This document shows positions 17,485 through 25,955 of a stretch of 64,000 nt of DNA, in pieces. Where the stretch lies: assembly GCF_001698225.1 (NCBI RefSeq), contig NZ_CP016594.1, positions 4,898,001 to 4,962,000 on the forward strand, given 5' to 3'. The notes under the pieces were generated by a model that saw nothing but the letters and a program-made list of their open reading frames with translations, ran no database searches and had not been told where the DNA came from. This DNA is from Gordonia terrae. Its GTDB lineage: Bacteria; Actinomycetota; Actinomycetes; Mycobacteriales; Mycobacteriaceae. Position numbers and translations under genes: made by a program. Each line of letters opens with the position of its first letter. The first letter of the stretch is position 1.

Positions 17485-17554
17485 GCGGTGCGGTGGACGA
17501 CGTCGCTGTTGGGTGACCTCCCCCATCCCGGCCCATTCGATGTTTAGATGAGCC

Positions 17555-18841
17555 ATGTCGTTCGGGGTGCGCACGAGTTGGCTGCGCGTGGGAGTCATCG
17601 GTCTTGTCGTCGGCGTGATCGCCGGAGTGCTCGCAAGCGCACCTCCCGCGCAGGCGGCACCCGGCCCGGGTTCGCCGCTTCCGTCGGCCGATCCGTTCTA
17701 CTCGTACAACGGCTCGTTGGCCGGGGTGGCACCCGGCGCGGTGCTCCGCAGCCGCCCCATGCAATTCCGGACACCGACGCTGTCCACACCGATCACCGGC
17801 TCGCAGGTGCTCTATCGCACCACCGACCAGTTCGGCGAGAGCGTGGTGACGGTCGCGACGGTGCTCCGACCGCTGACCCCGGGCCCCACCCGACTGGTCT
17901 CGTACCACATGGCCTACGACGCGCTGGGTTCGCAGTGCGACCCGTCCTACACACTCAGCGGTGGCTACACCAACGGCACCGCGACCGCCGAACAAGGCGT
18001 CATCGCAGGCTATCTCGCTGCCGGTTACACCGTCGTGGTGCCCGACTACGAGGGCGAGAAGCTGCAGTGGACGATCGGCAGGCAGTCGGGGTACGCCGCG
18101 CTCGACGGCGTGCGCGCCGCGCAGTCGTTCCTGCGGCTGCCGCGGTCGACCCCGGTCGGCCTGGTCGGTTATTCCGGCGGGTCGATCCCGACGCAGTTCG
18201 GCGCCGAGGTCGCGCCGCGATACGCGCCCGAACTCAACATCGTCGGCGCCGCCGCCGGCGGCCTGCCCGTGGACCTCGCACACAATCTGCCGTACATCAA
18301 CGGCAGTGCGAAGTGGGCGGGCGTGATCCCGGCACTGGTGGTCGCCTACCAGCGGACCTATCGCCTCGACACCTCGACCTTCCTGTCGGCACGCGGCAAG
18401 CAGGTCGCCCAGGACGTGAGCGACGAGTGCATCTCGGGGTTCGCGTCGAAGTACGCGGGTCTCACGAGTGCGGACATGGTCAAGCCGCCCTACACCGGGT
18501 TGCTCGACGTGCCGCAGGTGGTGCGCGCGATCAACGACAACATCATGGGCCGGTCGGGCACCCCGTCGACGAAGATGCTTCTCGCGGTGGGTCACTACAA
18601 CGCGATCGGCGACACCCTGATGATCACCGGCGACGTCATCGGCCTGGCGAACGAGTACTGCTCACGCGGCGTCGACATCACGTACCGCCAGATCAACGGC
18701 CTCACGCATCAGGAGGCGTTCCTGCCGTTCGAACCCCTTGCCCTGCAGTACCTGACGGAGCGGTTCGCAGGTGCTCCGACGCAGAGCAACTGCGGTTCGC
18801 TGCCGCGCGGGAACAGTTTGGCACCGCTCCCGGTGCCCTGA
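17555..18841 (+). CDS. Secreted lipase (LIP family alpha/beta hydrolase)
   Basis: A 428-residue exported hydrolase. A Sec signal peptide (hydrophobic residues 11-30) ends in PPAQAAP. The nucleophile elbow GYSGG lies near residue 207, preceded by YTVVVPDYEG. Later there is TKMLLAVGHYNAIGDTLMITGD, consistent with the catalytic Asp region, and NGLTHQEAF, consistent with the catalytic His. This matches the fungal/actinobacterial secretory lipase family (Pfam LIP), which includes mycobacterial lipases acting on triacylglycerol. It converges on the SDR gene with eight bases between stops. Confidence 0.88.
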   Translation: MSFGVRTSWLRVGVIGLVVGVIAGVLASAPPAQAAPGPGSPLPSADPFYSYNGSLAGVAPGAVLRSRPMQFRTPTLSTPITGSQVLYRTTDQFGESVVTVATVLRPLTPGPTRLVSYHMAYDALGSQCDPSYTLSGGYTNGTATAEQGVIAGYLAAGYTVVVPDYEGEKLQWTIGRQSGYAALDGVRAAQSFLRLPRSTPVGLVGYSGGSIPTQFGAEVAPRYAPELNIVGAAAGGLPVDLAHNLPYINGSAKWAGVIPALVVAYQRTYRLDTSTFLSARGKQVAQDVSDECISGFASKYAGLTSADMVKPPYTGLLDVPQVVRAINDNIMGRSGTPSTKMLLAVGHYNAIGDTLMITGDVIGLANEYCSRGVDITYRQINGLTHQEAFLPFEPLALQYLTERFAGAPTQSNCGSLPRGNSLAPLPVP

Positions 18842-18849
18842 ACCCGCGC

Positions 18850-19710
18850 CTAGCCCGGGAGCGTCTCGCCGCCGATCGGCGCGAGGACCTCGCCGGTGTA
18901 GTACGACGACAGCTGTTCGGCCGCGAAGAACACGTATGACGGCGCGATCTCGTCGGGCTGGGCGGCGCGCCCCATGGGCGCCTGCGTACCGAAGTCCTTG
19001 ACCGCGTCAGCAGGCATCGTGGCCGGGATCAGCGGTGTCCAGACCGGGCCGGGAGCGACACAGTTCACGCGGATCTTCCGCTCCATCAACGACTGTGCGA
19101 GCGAATAGGTCAGCGCGAGAACCGCTCCCTTGGTCGCCGAGTAGTCGATGAGACTGTCGTTGCCGCGCAGGCCGTTGATGGACGACGTGTTGATGATGGC
19201 GCCGCCGCCGGTCAGGTGCGGGACGGCGGCGCGGGTGGTGTGGAAGAAACTGTCGATGTTGACGGCGAACGTGCGGCGCCACTGCTCCGGCGTGAGTTCC
19301 AGGAAGTCATCGACGATCTCCTGGTAGGCGATGTTGTTGACCAGGATGTCCAACGCGCCGAGTTCATCGACGGTTCGCCTCACGATGTCCGTGCAATGCG
19401 CCGGGTCGGCGAGGTCGCCGCGATAGGCGCGTGCCTGCCGTCCCTGGGCCTCGATGAGCTCGACGGTGTGCCGGGCGTCGTTGTCCTCTTCGAGGTAGGC
19501 GATGGCGACGTCGGCACCCTCCTTGGCGAAGGCGACCGCGACTGCGCGGCCGATACCCGAATCGCCACCTGTGATGAGCGCGGTCTTGCCCATCAACAGA
19601 TCGCGACCGCGGTACTCGCGCATCTCGTCCCGTGGGCGGTCACCCATCTCGTCGGTCTCCCCGGGGTACGGGATCGTCTTCGCCACGTGCTCGGGATTCT
19701 CGTCACTCAT
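18850..19710 (-). CDS. Stress-type SDR (general stress protein 39 / YghA-like glucose/ribitol dehydrogenase)
   Basis: A 286-residue SDR with the typical 40-residue N-terminal extension (KTIPYPGETDEMGDRPRDEMREYRG) before the Rossmann motif TGGDSGIG. NNIAYQ follows, then the catalytic YSATK near 203. This subfamily includes Bacillus sigma-B-controlled GSP39. It lies 62 bases downstream of the DUF5709 gene on the same strand, under what looks like a SigF-type promoter. That placement supports a stress-induced role. The natural substrate is unknown. Confidence 0.88.
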   Translation of the reverse strand: MSDENPEHVAKTIPYPGETDEMGDRPRDEMREYRGRDLLMGKTALITGGDSGIGRAVAVAFAKEGADVAIAYLEEDNDARHTVELIEAQGRQARAYRGDLADPAHCTDIVRRTVDELGALDILVNNIAYQEIVDDFLELTPEQWRRTFAVNIDSFFHTTRAAVPHLTGGGAIINTSSINGLRGNDSLIDYSATKGAVLALTYSLAQSLMERKIRVNCVAPGPVWTPLIPATMPADAVKDFGTQAPMGRAAQPDEIAPSYVFFAAEQLSSYYTGEVLAPIGGETLPG

Positions 19711-19772
19711 GGGCGGCGGATGCCCGAGCGGGCGGAGCCGGAAACATCACCCGGAGGCCCGCCGCGCGCGGC

Positions 19773-20021
19773 TCAGGGATGCTCGTCGGGAATCTCCTGG
19801 TCGAGCTTGTCGTCGAGGGACTCCCCTTCGCGCTGCTCCCGGGCGGTCGTTCCGGTGCGGTCGCTGGCCGACCAGTCCTCCGGCGGATCCATGCCCTCCT
19901 CGAGCGGATCCCGACCGAGACGGTCCTCGTCGAGGTCCTCGAAACCCGCCGTCGACGTCAGATCGGGGTTGATGCCCTCGGTCGCTGCTGTCGCGCTGTC
20001 ACCCACGTTGTCGGTGCTCAT
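19773..20021 (-). CDS. DUF5709 small acidic protein
   Basis: An 82-residue, strongly acidic, disordered-looking protein starting MSTDNVGDSATAATEGINP. GFEDLDEDRLGRDPLEEGMDPPEDW matches the actinobacterial DUF5709 pattern. Function unknown. AGGAGG sits six bases before the ATG. A candidate SigF-type promoter lies about 80 bases upstream, and the SDR gene follows, so it probably belongs to the general stress response. The open frame extending upstream through the promoter is not coding. Confidence 0.82.
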   Translation of the reverse strand: MSTDNVGDSATAATEGINPDLTSTAGFEDLDEDRLGRDPLEEGMDPPEDWSASDRTGTTAREQREGESLDDKLDQEIPDEHP

Positions 20022-20099
20022 TCTCGTCCTCCTCGTCGTGACCGGATTCGGTGTCCGGGTCGGAGCCGCGTCGCACGCCGCCGGCCCACGCGGACGCTG

Positions 20100-20125
20100 G
20101 TACCCGAGCGGCACGGAGCCGAAAC
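20100..20125 (-). promoter_or_regulatory. Candidate SigF/SigB-type promoter for DUF5709-SDR
   Basis: Read on the minus strand, GTTT (20125-20122) is followed by a 16-base spacer and GGGTAC (20105-20100). This fits the actinobacterial SigF consensus (GGWWT or GTTT, N16-17, GGGTAY). It would give a leader of roughly 70 bases before the DUF5709 ATG at 20021. Confidence 0.65.
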
Positions 20126-20253
20126 GATCTCCGCGAGTCCGGCATCGACGACACTGACCAGGCCGATTCCCGCTCGGCAGGACAGCCAGGTAAGCTCATT
20201 TTTCGCCCGAGACCGCTGGCTTCCATGTTGATTTGTGGTTTGTAGGGGTGAGG

Positions 20254-20928
20254 GTGAGAGACGCCAACGATCACACCGCCGGCGAGTCCCGCATCAGTCA
20301 CGTCGGCAGCTTCCGGTTCTTGTTCGACACCCAGGAGTGGGAGTGGTCTGACGAGGTCGCCGAGATGCACGGATACCGGCCCGGTGAGGTGACCCCGACG
20401 ACCGAGCTGATCGCCGGTCACAAGCACCCGGACGACCGGCAGTCGTTCGAAGAGTTGCTCGCGACCATGCTGGACCGCCGGATTCCGTTCTCGAGCCGAC
20501 ATCGCATCGTCGACACCCAGGGCGAGGTTCGTCATGTCGCGGTCGTCTCGCAGCAACTGACCGACGAGGCCGGAGCCGTCATCGGCGCTGAGGGCTTCTA
20601 TCTCGACCTGACGGCGATCGAGGAGAAAGCGGTCAAGGATCGCGTCGACGAGCACGTCGCGCGTTTCCGCGAGCACCAGGGCGTCATCGAACAGGCCAAG
20701 GGCATGATCTCGCTGGCCTACGGGGTCAGCGCTGATCGCGCGTTCGAGGTCATGCGGTGGCGATCGCAGACGGCGAACGTCAAGGTGAACGAACTCGCGC
20801 GGTCGATCGTCACCGGGGTCCACAAATACGTGGTGCTGCCGGACCCGGTCCGGCAGTCCTTCGACCACCTGCTGCTCAATGCGCACCATACCGACGGCCA
20901 GGGCACCCCACACTCGAACTCACACTGA
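20254..20928 (+). CDS. PAS-ANTAR RNA-binding regulator
   Basis: About 224 residues. The N-terminal PAS_3 fold (GSFRFLFDTQEWEWSDEVAEMHGY through EGFYLDLTAIEE) joins a C-terminal ANTAR domain (QGVIEQAKGMISLAYGVSADRAFEVMRWRSQTANVKV). ANTAR proteins bind paired hexaloop RNA hairpins to antiterminate transcription or block translation, here presumably under control of a signal sensed by PAS. GTG at 20254 is chosen because AGGGG lies five bases upstream; in-frame GTG 20248 and TTG 20233 are alternatives. It sits between two SigF-type promoters. A second ANTAR gene lies 9 kb away. Confidence 0.88.
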   Translation: MRDANDHTAGESRISHVGSFRFLFDTQEWEWSDEVAEMHGYRPGEVTPTTELIAGHKHPDDRQSFEELLATMLDRRIPFSSRHRIVDTQGEVRHVAVVSQQLTDEAGAVIGAEGFYLDLTAIEEKAVKDRVDEHVARFREHQGVIEQAKGMISLAYGVSADRAFEVMRWRSQTANVKVNELARSIVTGVHKYVVLPDPVRQSFDHLLLNAHHTDGQGTPHSNSH

Positions 20929-20957
20929 TCACCACACCGCTCATCGCACTCGTCGAC

Positions 20958-20984
20958 GGTTTCGTCCGACGCCGTTCTGGGTAA
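20958..20984 (+). promoter_or_regulatory. Candidate SigF/SigB-type promoter for the glycosyltransferase operon
   Basis: GGTTT at 20958-20962, a 16-base spacer, then GGGTAA at 20979-20984, a near-perfect match to the SigF-type consensus. The first gene of the glycosyltransferase operon starts about 110 bases downstream. The spacing is the same as in the DUF5709 promoter on the other strand. Confidence 0.6.
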
Positions 20985-21094
20985 CTCGGCTCGCACGAGA
21001 ACTTGCCGGAATTCGGCAGTCGTCGGCGGCTTGCGAAGCCGCGATCGCGCAGGCCCGGTTGAGAACACAGCCGTTGCGACCCGAGTGAACGGAT

Positions 21095-22294
21095 GTGGCA
21101 GTGAGTAGTGGGCAGCCCAGCGGAACAGCAACCCTCGACACCACGGGGGTGAGCACGACACGGGACCGTTCGGTACGGGCGGGTCTACGCCCGCGCGCGA
21201 GTGTCGGCCCCACGCGCGTGCGCGTCGCCTCGGTGCCGCACTCGCATGTGTACGTCCGGCACCTGTCTCCGCTCAACGGGACGGCCAGCGACCTCGACAC
21301 CGGACCGGTGTCGGTGGTGCGCCTGCCCGACCCGGCGCCGGCCGACGGCGAAATGGTCCCGGGTCGGTGGTGGCCACCGCTGATGCTCGATCCCGCCTGG
21401 ATCGCGCGACATCACAACGAGTTCGATGTCTTCCACCTCCATTTCGGGTTCGACGCCATCGAGCCGGCGACGATGTCGGCGGTCATCGACGAACTGCGCA
21501 CCCACGGCAAGCCGCTCGTCTACACGCTGCACGATCTGCGCAATCCGCATCACGCCGAGCCGGGTCATCACGAGGAGGTACTGGACATCCTCGTGCCCGC
21601 GGCGGACGAGGTGGTGACGCTGACCCCCGGCGCGGCCGCCGAGATCACACGCCGCTGGCACCGGGAGGCGACCGTTCTCCCCCACCCGCATGTCGTGCCA
21701 CCGGGAAAATTCGGCGCGCGAGAGCCGCACACCGACGAGTTCGTCGTCGGGGTCCACGCCAAGAGCATCCGCGCGAACATGGATCCGTTGCCGGTCATCA
21801 TGACCCTGCTCGAGGCCGCCGCCGATTACCCGGACATGACCGTCCAGATCAACCTGCACGACGAGGTGTTCGTCCCGGGGACCCACGCGTACAACCCCGA
21901 CTTCGGCACGACGGCTCTGGCGCTGTCGCGTCATCCCTACGCGCGCGTGCGGGTTCACGACTACTTCACCGACGACCAACTGTGGGACTATCTGCGAAGC
22001 CTGTCCGTATCGGTACTCCCGTACCGGTTCGGCACGCACTCGGGCTGGCTCGAGGCCTGCCACGATCTCGGTACCGCCGTCATCGCACCGAGCTGCGGCT
22101 TCTATCGCGAGCAGCAGGACTGCCTGTCCTACGAGTTCACCGCGGACCACTTCGATCCGAACTCGCTGGTTGCCGCTCTGGCGCAGGCCTATACGGCTCG
22201 ACCGTCGGCAGCACTGTGGCCGGAACGACGCGCCCAGCGCCAGTCGCTCGCCGAACACCACGCCGCCCTCTACACCCGGATTCTGGATGCGTGA
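21095..22294 (+). CDS. GT-B fold glycosyltransferase (operon gene 1)
   Basis: A 399-residue cytoplasmic transferase. Conserved-looking sequence begins near residue 40 (RVRVASVPHSHVYVRHL). DVFHLHFGFD and LVYTLHDLRNPH resemble the acceptor domain of GT4-type enzymes. HPYARVRVHDYFTDDQLWDYLRSLSVSVLPYRFGTHSGWLEACHDLGTAVIAP resembles the donor-domain E(x7)E region, with a Glu in GWLEA. The start is uncertain (GTG at 21095, with later GTGs in frame), since the first forty residues look unconserved. Its stop overlaps the next start. Sugar and acceptor are not known. Confidence 0.8.
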   Translation: MAVSSGQPSGTATLDTTGVSTTRDRSVRAGLRPRASVGPTRVRVASVPHSHVYVRHLSPLNGTASDLDTGPVSVVRLPDPAPADGEMVPGRWWPPLMLDPAWIARHHNEFDVFHLHFGFDAIEPATMSAVIDELRTHGKPLVYTLHDLRNPHHAEPGHHEEVLDILVPAADEVVTLTPGAAAEITRRWHREATVLPHPHVVPPGKFGAREPHTDEFVVGVHAKSIRANMDPLPVIMTLLEAAADYPDMTVQINLHDEVFVPGTHAYNPDFGTTALALSRHPYARVRVHDYFTDDQLWDYLRSLSVSVLPYRFGTHSGWLEACHDLGTAVIAPSCGFYREQQDCLSYEFTADHFDPNSLVAALAQAYTARPSAALWPERRAQRQSLAEHHAALYTRILDA

Positions 22295-23396
22295 CCCCCT
22301 GAAGATCGCCATCGTCGCGTCGAGCCGCTACCCGATCGCGCAGCCCTTCGCCGGCGGACTCGAGGCCCATGTCTGGCATCTCACCCGCGCCCTGACGCTC
22401 GCCGGACACGAGGTCACGCTGTTCGCAGGTGACGGCAGCGATCTCCCGGTCGACTCGGATCGCCTGCGCGCCGAGCTGTTCGAGCCATCCGCGGCCGCAC
22501 GCTCGGATGTGTCGATGCCCCAGCTCGAAGTGTTGCAGGATCATCACTCGTATCTGTCGCTGATGCTCTCGTTCACGCGCAACCCCGGCGACTACGACGT
22601 GATCCACAATCACAGCCTGCACTACCTCCCGGTCGCCATGGGGCCGGCGGTGCAGACCCCGATGGTCACCACGTTGCACACCCCGCCGACGCCGTGGCTC
22701 GAGTCGGCCCTCACCCTCGCGCCCGATACGCGTTGCGTTGCGGTCAGCCGGCACACGGCGCAGTCCTGGTCACATGTTCTCGGCGACATCCCGGTGGTGC
22801 ACAACGGCGTTCAGCTGGACCGCTGGCCCGCCGGTCCCGGTGGGGACGATCTGGTCTGGTTCGGCCGTTTCGTCCCGGAGAAGGGTGCGCATCTCGCGAT
22901 CGAGGCCGCGCAGCGCGCCGGACGACGGCTCCGACTGGCCGGACCCATCAGCGACGCAACGTATTTCGAACAACAGATCGCCCCCTCCCTGGGCCGCCTC
23001 GTCCACTACGAGGGGCACCTCCACCAGCACGACCTGGCCCGGCTGGTGGGTTCCTGCGGCGCGACCCTGGTGAGCCCCGTGTGGGACGAGCCGTACGGCC
23101 TCGTGGTGGCGGAGTCCCTCGCGTGCGGCACCCCGGTGGCGTGCTTCGCGCGCGGAGGCATCCCGGAGATCGTCGGCGCCGACGCCGGTGTCCTCGTCCC
23201 GCCGGGCGATGTCGATGCGCTGGCAGTCGCCGCGGAGGAAGCGCTCACCATCGACCGGCAACTCGCCCGCCGTCGCGCGGAGGAACACTGCTCCGACACC
23301 GCGATGATCGGCCGGTACTCCGACATCTACGCCGATCTGGTCGCCGGACGTTCGACCCTCGGCACCGACTCGCTCACCCGCCGGGTACCGGCGTGA
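22287..23396 (+). CDS. GT4-family glycosyltransferase (operon gene 2)
   Basis: A 369-residue GT-B enzyme. The N-terminal acceptor domain begins MRDPLKIAIVASSRYPIAQPFAGGLEAHVWHLTRAL, the classic glycine-rich GT4 loop, with DYDVIHNHSLHY near 110. The C-terminal nucleotide-sugar domain has VWFGRFVPEKG near 190 and the retaining-transferase motif EPYGLVVAESLACGTPVACFARGGIPEIV near 270. It overlaps gene 1 by eight bases and gene 3 by GTGA. It probably uses a UDP- or GDP-sugar in the cytoplasm. Confidence 0.9.
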   Translation: MRDPLKIAIVASSRYPIAQPFAGGLEAHVWHLTRALTLAGHEVTLFAGDGSDLPVDSDRLRAELFEPSAAARSDVSMPQLEVLQDHHSYLSLMLSFTRNPGDYDVIHNHSLHYLPVAMGPAVQTPMVTTLHTPPTPWLESALTLAPDTRCVAVSRHTAQSWSHVLGDIPVVHNGVQLDRWPAGPGGDDLVWFGRFVPEKGAHLAIEAAQRAGRRLRLAGPISDATYFEQQIAPSLGRLVHYEGHLHQHDLARLVGSCGATLVSPVWDEPYGLVVAESLACGTPVACFARGGIPEIVGADAGVLVPPGDVDALAVAAEEALTIDRQLARRRAEEHCSDTAMIGRYSDIYADLVAGRSTLGTDSLTRRVPA

Positions 23397-24373
23397 TCGG
23401 TTACTACGTGCACCATCAGGGACGCGGACACTGTTCCCGCGCCACCGCAGTCGCCGGGCAGATCGGCACCGACGTCGTCGCGTTGACCAGCGCGTCGCTG
23501 TGCGATCCGGCGTTCAGTGAGGTGATCTCCCTCGACCGCGACGACGCCGACCCGGAGCCGAGTGATGTCGCCGTGAGCGGCCTGTTGCACTGGGCTCCGC
23601 GGCACGACGCCGGGCTGCGGACGCGCATGGCGCAGGTGGCGGAGTTCGTCGCCGAGCGCACACCGGCTGCCGTCGTCGTCGACGTCTCGGTCGAGGTCAC
23701 CCTGTTCCTCCGGCTGCTCGGAGTGCCGGTGATCGTGACGGCGCAGCCCGGGGTCCGGGACGACCTGCCGCATCAGCTCGCCTACCGGGCGGCCGATGCG
23801 ATCATCGCGCCCTGGCCTGCCGAGTTGTATCAGCCGGAGTGGCTCCGGGAACATCTGTCGAAGACGGTCTTCACCGGGGGCATCTCCCGCTTCGACGGCC
23901 GACCTCCCGTCTCACACCCCACGTTCGCCTCGGATGTGCTGGTCCTCACCGGTGCCGGCGGGGAGCACGGCCTGCCGCACCCGGCGACCACTCTCGCCGA
24001 CGAACTGCCGGGGCGCACCGTCGTCGGACTCGGACCGGCATTCGATACATGGGTCGATGACCCATGGCCCTTCCTCTGCAGCGCCCGGGTGACCGTCATC
24101 GGCGCAGGTCAGGGCAGCGTGGCCGACGCCGCTGCGGCGGGCCGACCGGCGGTCGTGATCCCCGAGGACCGACCGTTCGCCGAACAGCGGGCGACCGGCG
24201 ACACGCTCTCGCGCTCCGAACTGGCGCTCGTCACGTCGACGTGGCCGGACGCCGAGAGATGGCGATCGATCCTCGACACCGTCGGGGACTCGACGCCGAC
24301 GTGGTCGCGCTGGCACACCGCGGGTGCCGCCGGGCGTGCCGCCCGCGCGATCGAGGCGGTCGCGAGCCGATGA
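23393..24373 (+). CDS. MurG/GT28-like glycosyltransferase (operon gene 3)
   Basis: A 326-residue protein from a GTG that overlaps the previous stop (GTGA). It starts VIGYYVHHQGRGHCSRATAVA, the HxxGHxxR-type opening of GT28/UDP-glucuronosyltransferase-like enzymes. It also has VVVDVSVEVTLFLRLLGVPVIVTAQPGVRDD and CSARVTVIGAGQGSVADAAAAGRPAVVIPEDRPFAEQ, the donor-site region with AGQGS in place of the usual GG(H/G)S. The donor is a nucleotide sugar; the acceptor is unknown. Overlap on both sides implies strict stoichiometric expression with its neighbours. Confidence 0.82.
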   Translation: MIGYYVHHQGRGHCSRATAVAGQIGTDVVALTSASLCDPAFSEVISLDRDDADPEPSDVAVSGLLHWAPRHDAGLRTRMAQVAEFVAERTPAAVVVDVSVEVTLFLRLLGVPVIVTAQPGVRDDLPHQLAYRAADAIIAPWPAELYQPEWLREHLSKTVFTGGISRFDGRPPVSHPTFASDVLVLTGAGGEHGLPHPATTLADELPGRTVVGLGPAFDTWVDDPWPFLCSARVTVIGAGQGSVADAAAAGRPAVVIPEDRPFAEQRATGDTLSRSELALVTSTWPDAERWRSILDTVGDSTPTWSRWHTAGAAGRAARAIEAVASR

Positions 24374-25230
24374 CAGGCTCCCCCGAGGTGGTCGCGGTGA
24401 TCACGATCGTGGCGGGGCGACATCTCCACCTGCGACGCCAACTCGAGGCCTTCGCTCACTCGTCCAGCCGGCCCGACGTCCACATCATCGTGGCGATGGA
24501 CGATCCCGACGTCACCACGGTGGTCGAGGGCCATCCGGTGCACGTCATCCATGTCGGTGTCGACGAACCGGGCACACTCCAACTCGCCGACGCGCGCAAC
24601 GCCGGAGCGGCGGCCGCGATCGCGGCGGGAGCGTCGATCCTGGCGTTCCTCGACGTCGACTGCATTCCCGGTCCCGACATGCTCGGACGCTACCTGCAGG
24701 CCGGCGCGGCGACGCCGGACCGCAGGCTCCTCTACTGCGGCCCGGTCACCTATCTGCCCGCCGATCAGCCGACCTTCGAGGCTCGTGAACTCCCTCGATT
24801 CACCGACCCACACCCGGCACGCCCGGCACCGGCGTGCGGACAGACGCAACTCTCGTCGGAACTGATGCTCTTCTGGTCGCTGTCGTTCGCCGTGCGGACC
24901 TCCGACTGGCTTGCGCTCGGCGGCTTCCACCCGGGCTACCGCGGATACGGCGGTGAGGACACCGACTTCGCGATGTGCGCGCGGGAGAACGGTTTTCGCA
25001 TCGCCTGGGTGGGTGGAGCCCATGCGTATCACCAACACCACCCGGTGTCGAATCCCCCCGTCGAGCATCTCGACGACATTCTCCGCAACGCCCGGGTCTT
25101 CCACGGCCGCTGGGGTACGTGGCCGATGGCGGGGTGGTTGAACGCCTTCGCCGACCTCGGTTTGTGCGCCTACGATTCCGCCGTGGACGACTGGCGGATC
25201 GTCAGCGACGGAACTTCGAGAACCGGATGA
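24370..25230 (+). CDS. GT2-like glycosyltransferase with C-terminal galactosyltransferase-type segment (operon gene 4)
   Basis: A 286-residue GT-A fold transferase. Its N-terminal core includes ARNAGAAAAIAAGASILAFLDVDCIPGPDML, whose DVD is the metal-binding DxD. It ends with GYRGYGGEDTDFAMCARENGFRIAWVGGAHAYHQHHP, the GGEDTDF block of the Glyco_transf_7C segment. It starts at ATG 24370 overlapping gene 3 (ATGA). Its last 29 bases overlap the convergent RsbW-like gene. Being fourth in a chain of glycosyltransferases, it likely adds one sugar of a single glycan. Confidence 0.88.
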   Translation: MTGSPEVVAVITIVAGRHLHLRRQLEAFAHSSSRPDVHIIVAMDDPDVTTVVEGHPVHVIHVGVDEPGTLQLADARNAGAAAAIAAGASILAFLDVDCIPGPDMLGRYLQAGAATPDRRLLYCGPVTYLPADQPTFEARELPRFTDPHPARPAPACGQTQLSSELMLFWSLSFAVRTSDWLALGGFHPGYRGYGGEDTDFAMCARENGFRIAWVGGAHAYHQHHPVSNPPVEHLDDILRNARVFHGRWGTWPMAGWLNAFADLGLCAYDSAVDDWRIVSDGTSRTG

Positions 25231-25684
25231 CGACGCCGTGCGATCCCGAGTCCGACAGCGGTTCGTCGTAGGAGATCGTGTGGGTGTCGGTGACGGTCTG
25301 CACGATTCGCCACCCGAACGTGGACTGTTTGAGGGTCACACCCCCGACGAGTTCGCCGCGGATCTCCCCGACCACGCCCTGTGACGACAGGTGCAGCGTC
25401 AGCTCGATCGACGACCCCTCCGCCGCCGCAGAGATGATCTGAGAGCAGATCTCGTCGACGGCGACCTTCGCGTCGATGACGTCGTCGAGTGCCCAGTCGT
25501 CGATGTAGAGAGCGGTCTCGACCAGTCCTCGTATCAGTGCGAGGCGATCGGTGGCGGCCGGAACCCGCAGGATCGTCGGCGTACCGCCGTCGATCGCTAG
25601 CTGGGACGTCGCGTCGGAATCGGTCATCAAATGAGTCTTCTTCGCCCGTTGCTTGGTGGTGCCGATCTCGGCTGGTCTCGTCAT
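25202..25684 (-). CDS. rsbW: RsbW-like anti-sigma factor (HATPase_c)
   Basis: About 160 residues. The GHKL ATPase core includes RGLVETALYIDDWALDDVIDAKVAVDEICSQIISAA, ELTLHLSSQGVVGEI, and FGWRIVQTVTDTHTISYDE, corresponding to the N and G boxes of RsbW/UsfX-type anti-sigma factors. The usual N-box Asn appears as Gln, a common mycolata variant. It would bind and inhibit the SigF protein encoded 2.4 kb away and release it when an unphosphorylated STAS antagonist is present. ATG 25684 is used; ATG 25627 is an alternative. It converges with, and overlaps, the last glycosyltransferase gene. Confidence 0.82.
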   Translation of the reverse strand: MTRPAEIGTTKQRAKKTHLMTDSDATSQLAIDGGTPTILRVPAATDRLALIRGLVETALYIDDWALDDVIDAKVAVDEICSQIISAAAEGSSIELTLHLSSQGVVGEIRGELVGGVTLKQSTFGWRIVQTVTDTHTISYDEPLSDSGSHGVVIRFSKFRR

Positions 25685-25738
25685 GAGTGCCCCGTGATTC
25701 CCTGTTCCAAACCGCGGCTCGAGAAGATGTACCGCGCT

Positions 25739-25762
25739 GAACACGTGCCCCCCGAACACGTG
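25739..25762. promoter_or_regulatory. Direct repeat GAACACGTG upstream of rsbW-like gene
   Basis: GAACACGTG occurs at 25739-25747 and again at 25754-25762, a 15-base period, 55-78 bases upstream of the RsbW-like start. Each copy contains the CACGTG palindrome. It may be a regulator site; no factor can be named. Confidence 0.35.
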
Positions 25763-25855
25763 TGGACACGGTAGCAGAGCATTCCTCGAGGACCTGACCC
25801 CATGAGATTCACATCTCGTTCGGTCCCGATTCCGGCGGACGGTTCGCACCACGAC

Positions 25856-25881
25856 GTTTCGTTGTCGCCCCGTCGCGGTAC
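25856..25881 (+). promoter_or_regulatory. Candidate SigF-type promoter for membrane protein-ADH pair
   Basis: GTTT at 25856-25859, a 16-base spacer, then CGGTAC at 25876-25881, one mismatch from the GGGTAC -10 element. It lies 75 bases before the ATG at 25956. Weaker than the other two candidates. Confidence 0.45.
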
Positions 25882-25955
25882 ACCGTCCGCACCGAGGCCG
25901 GTCGTCCAGCCACGTCGGCCACCGAGCCACAACCAGACAGCGCAGGGAGTGCACC

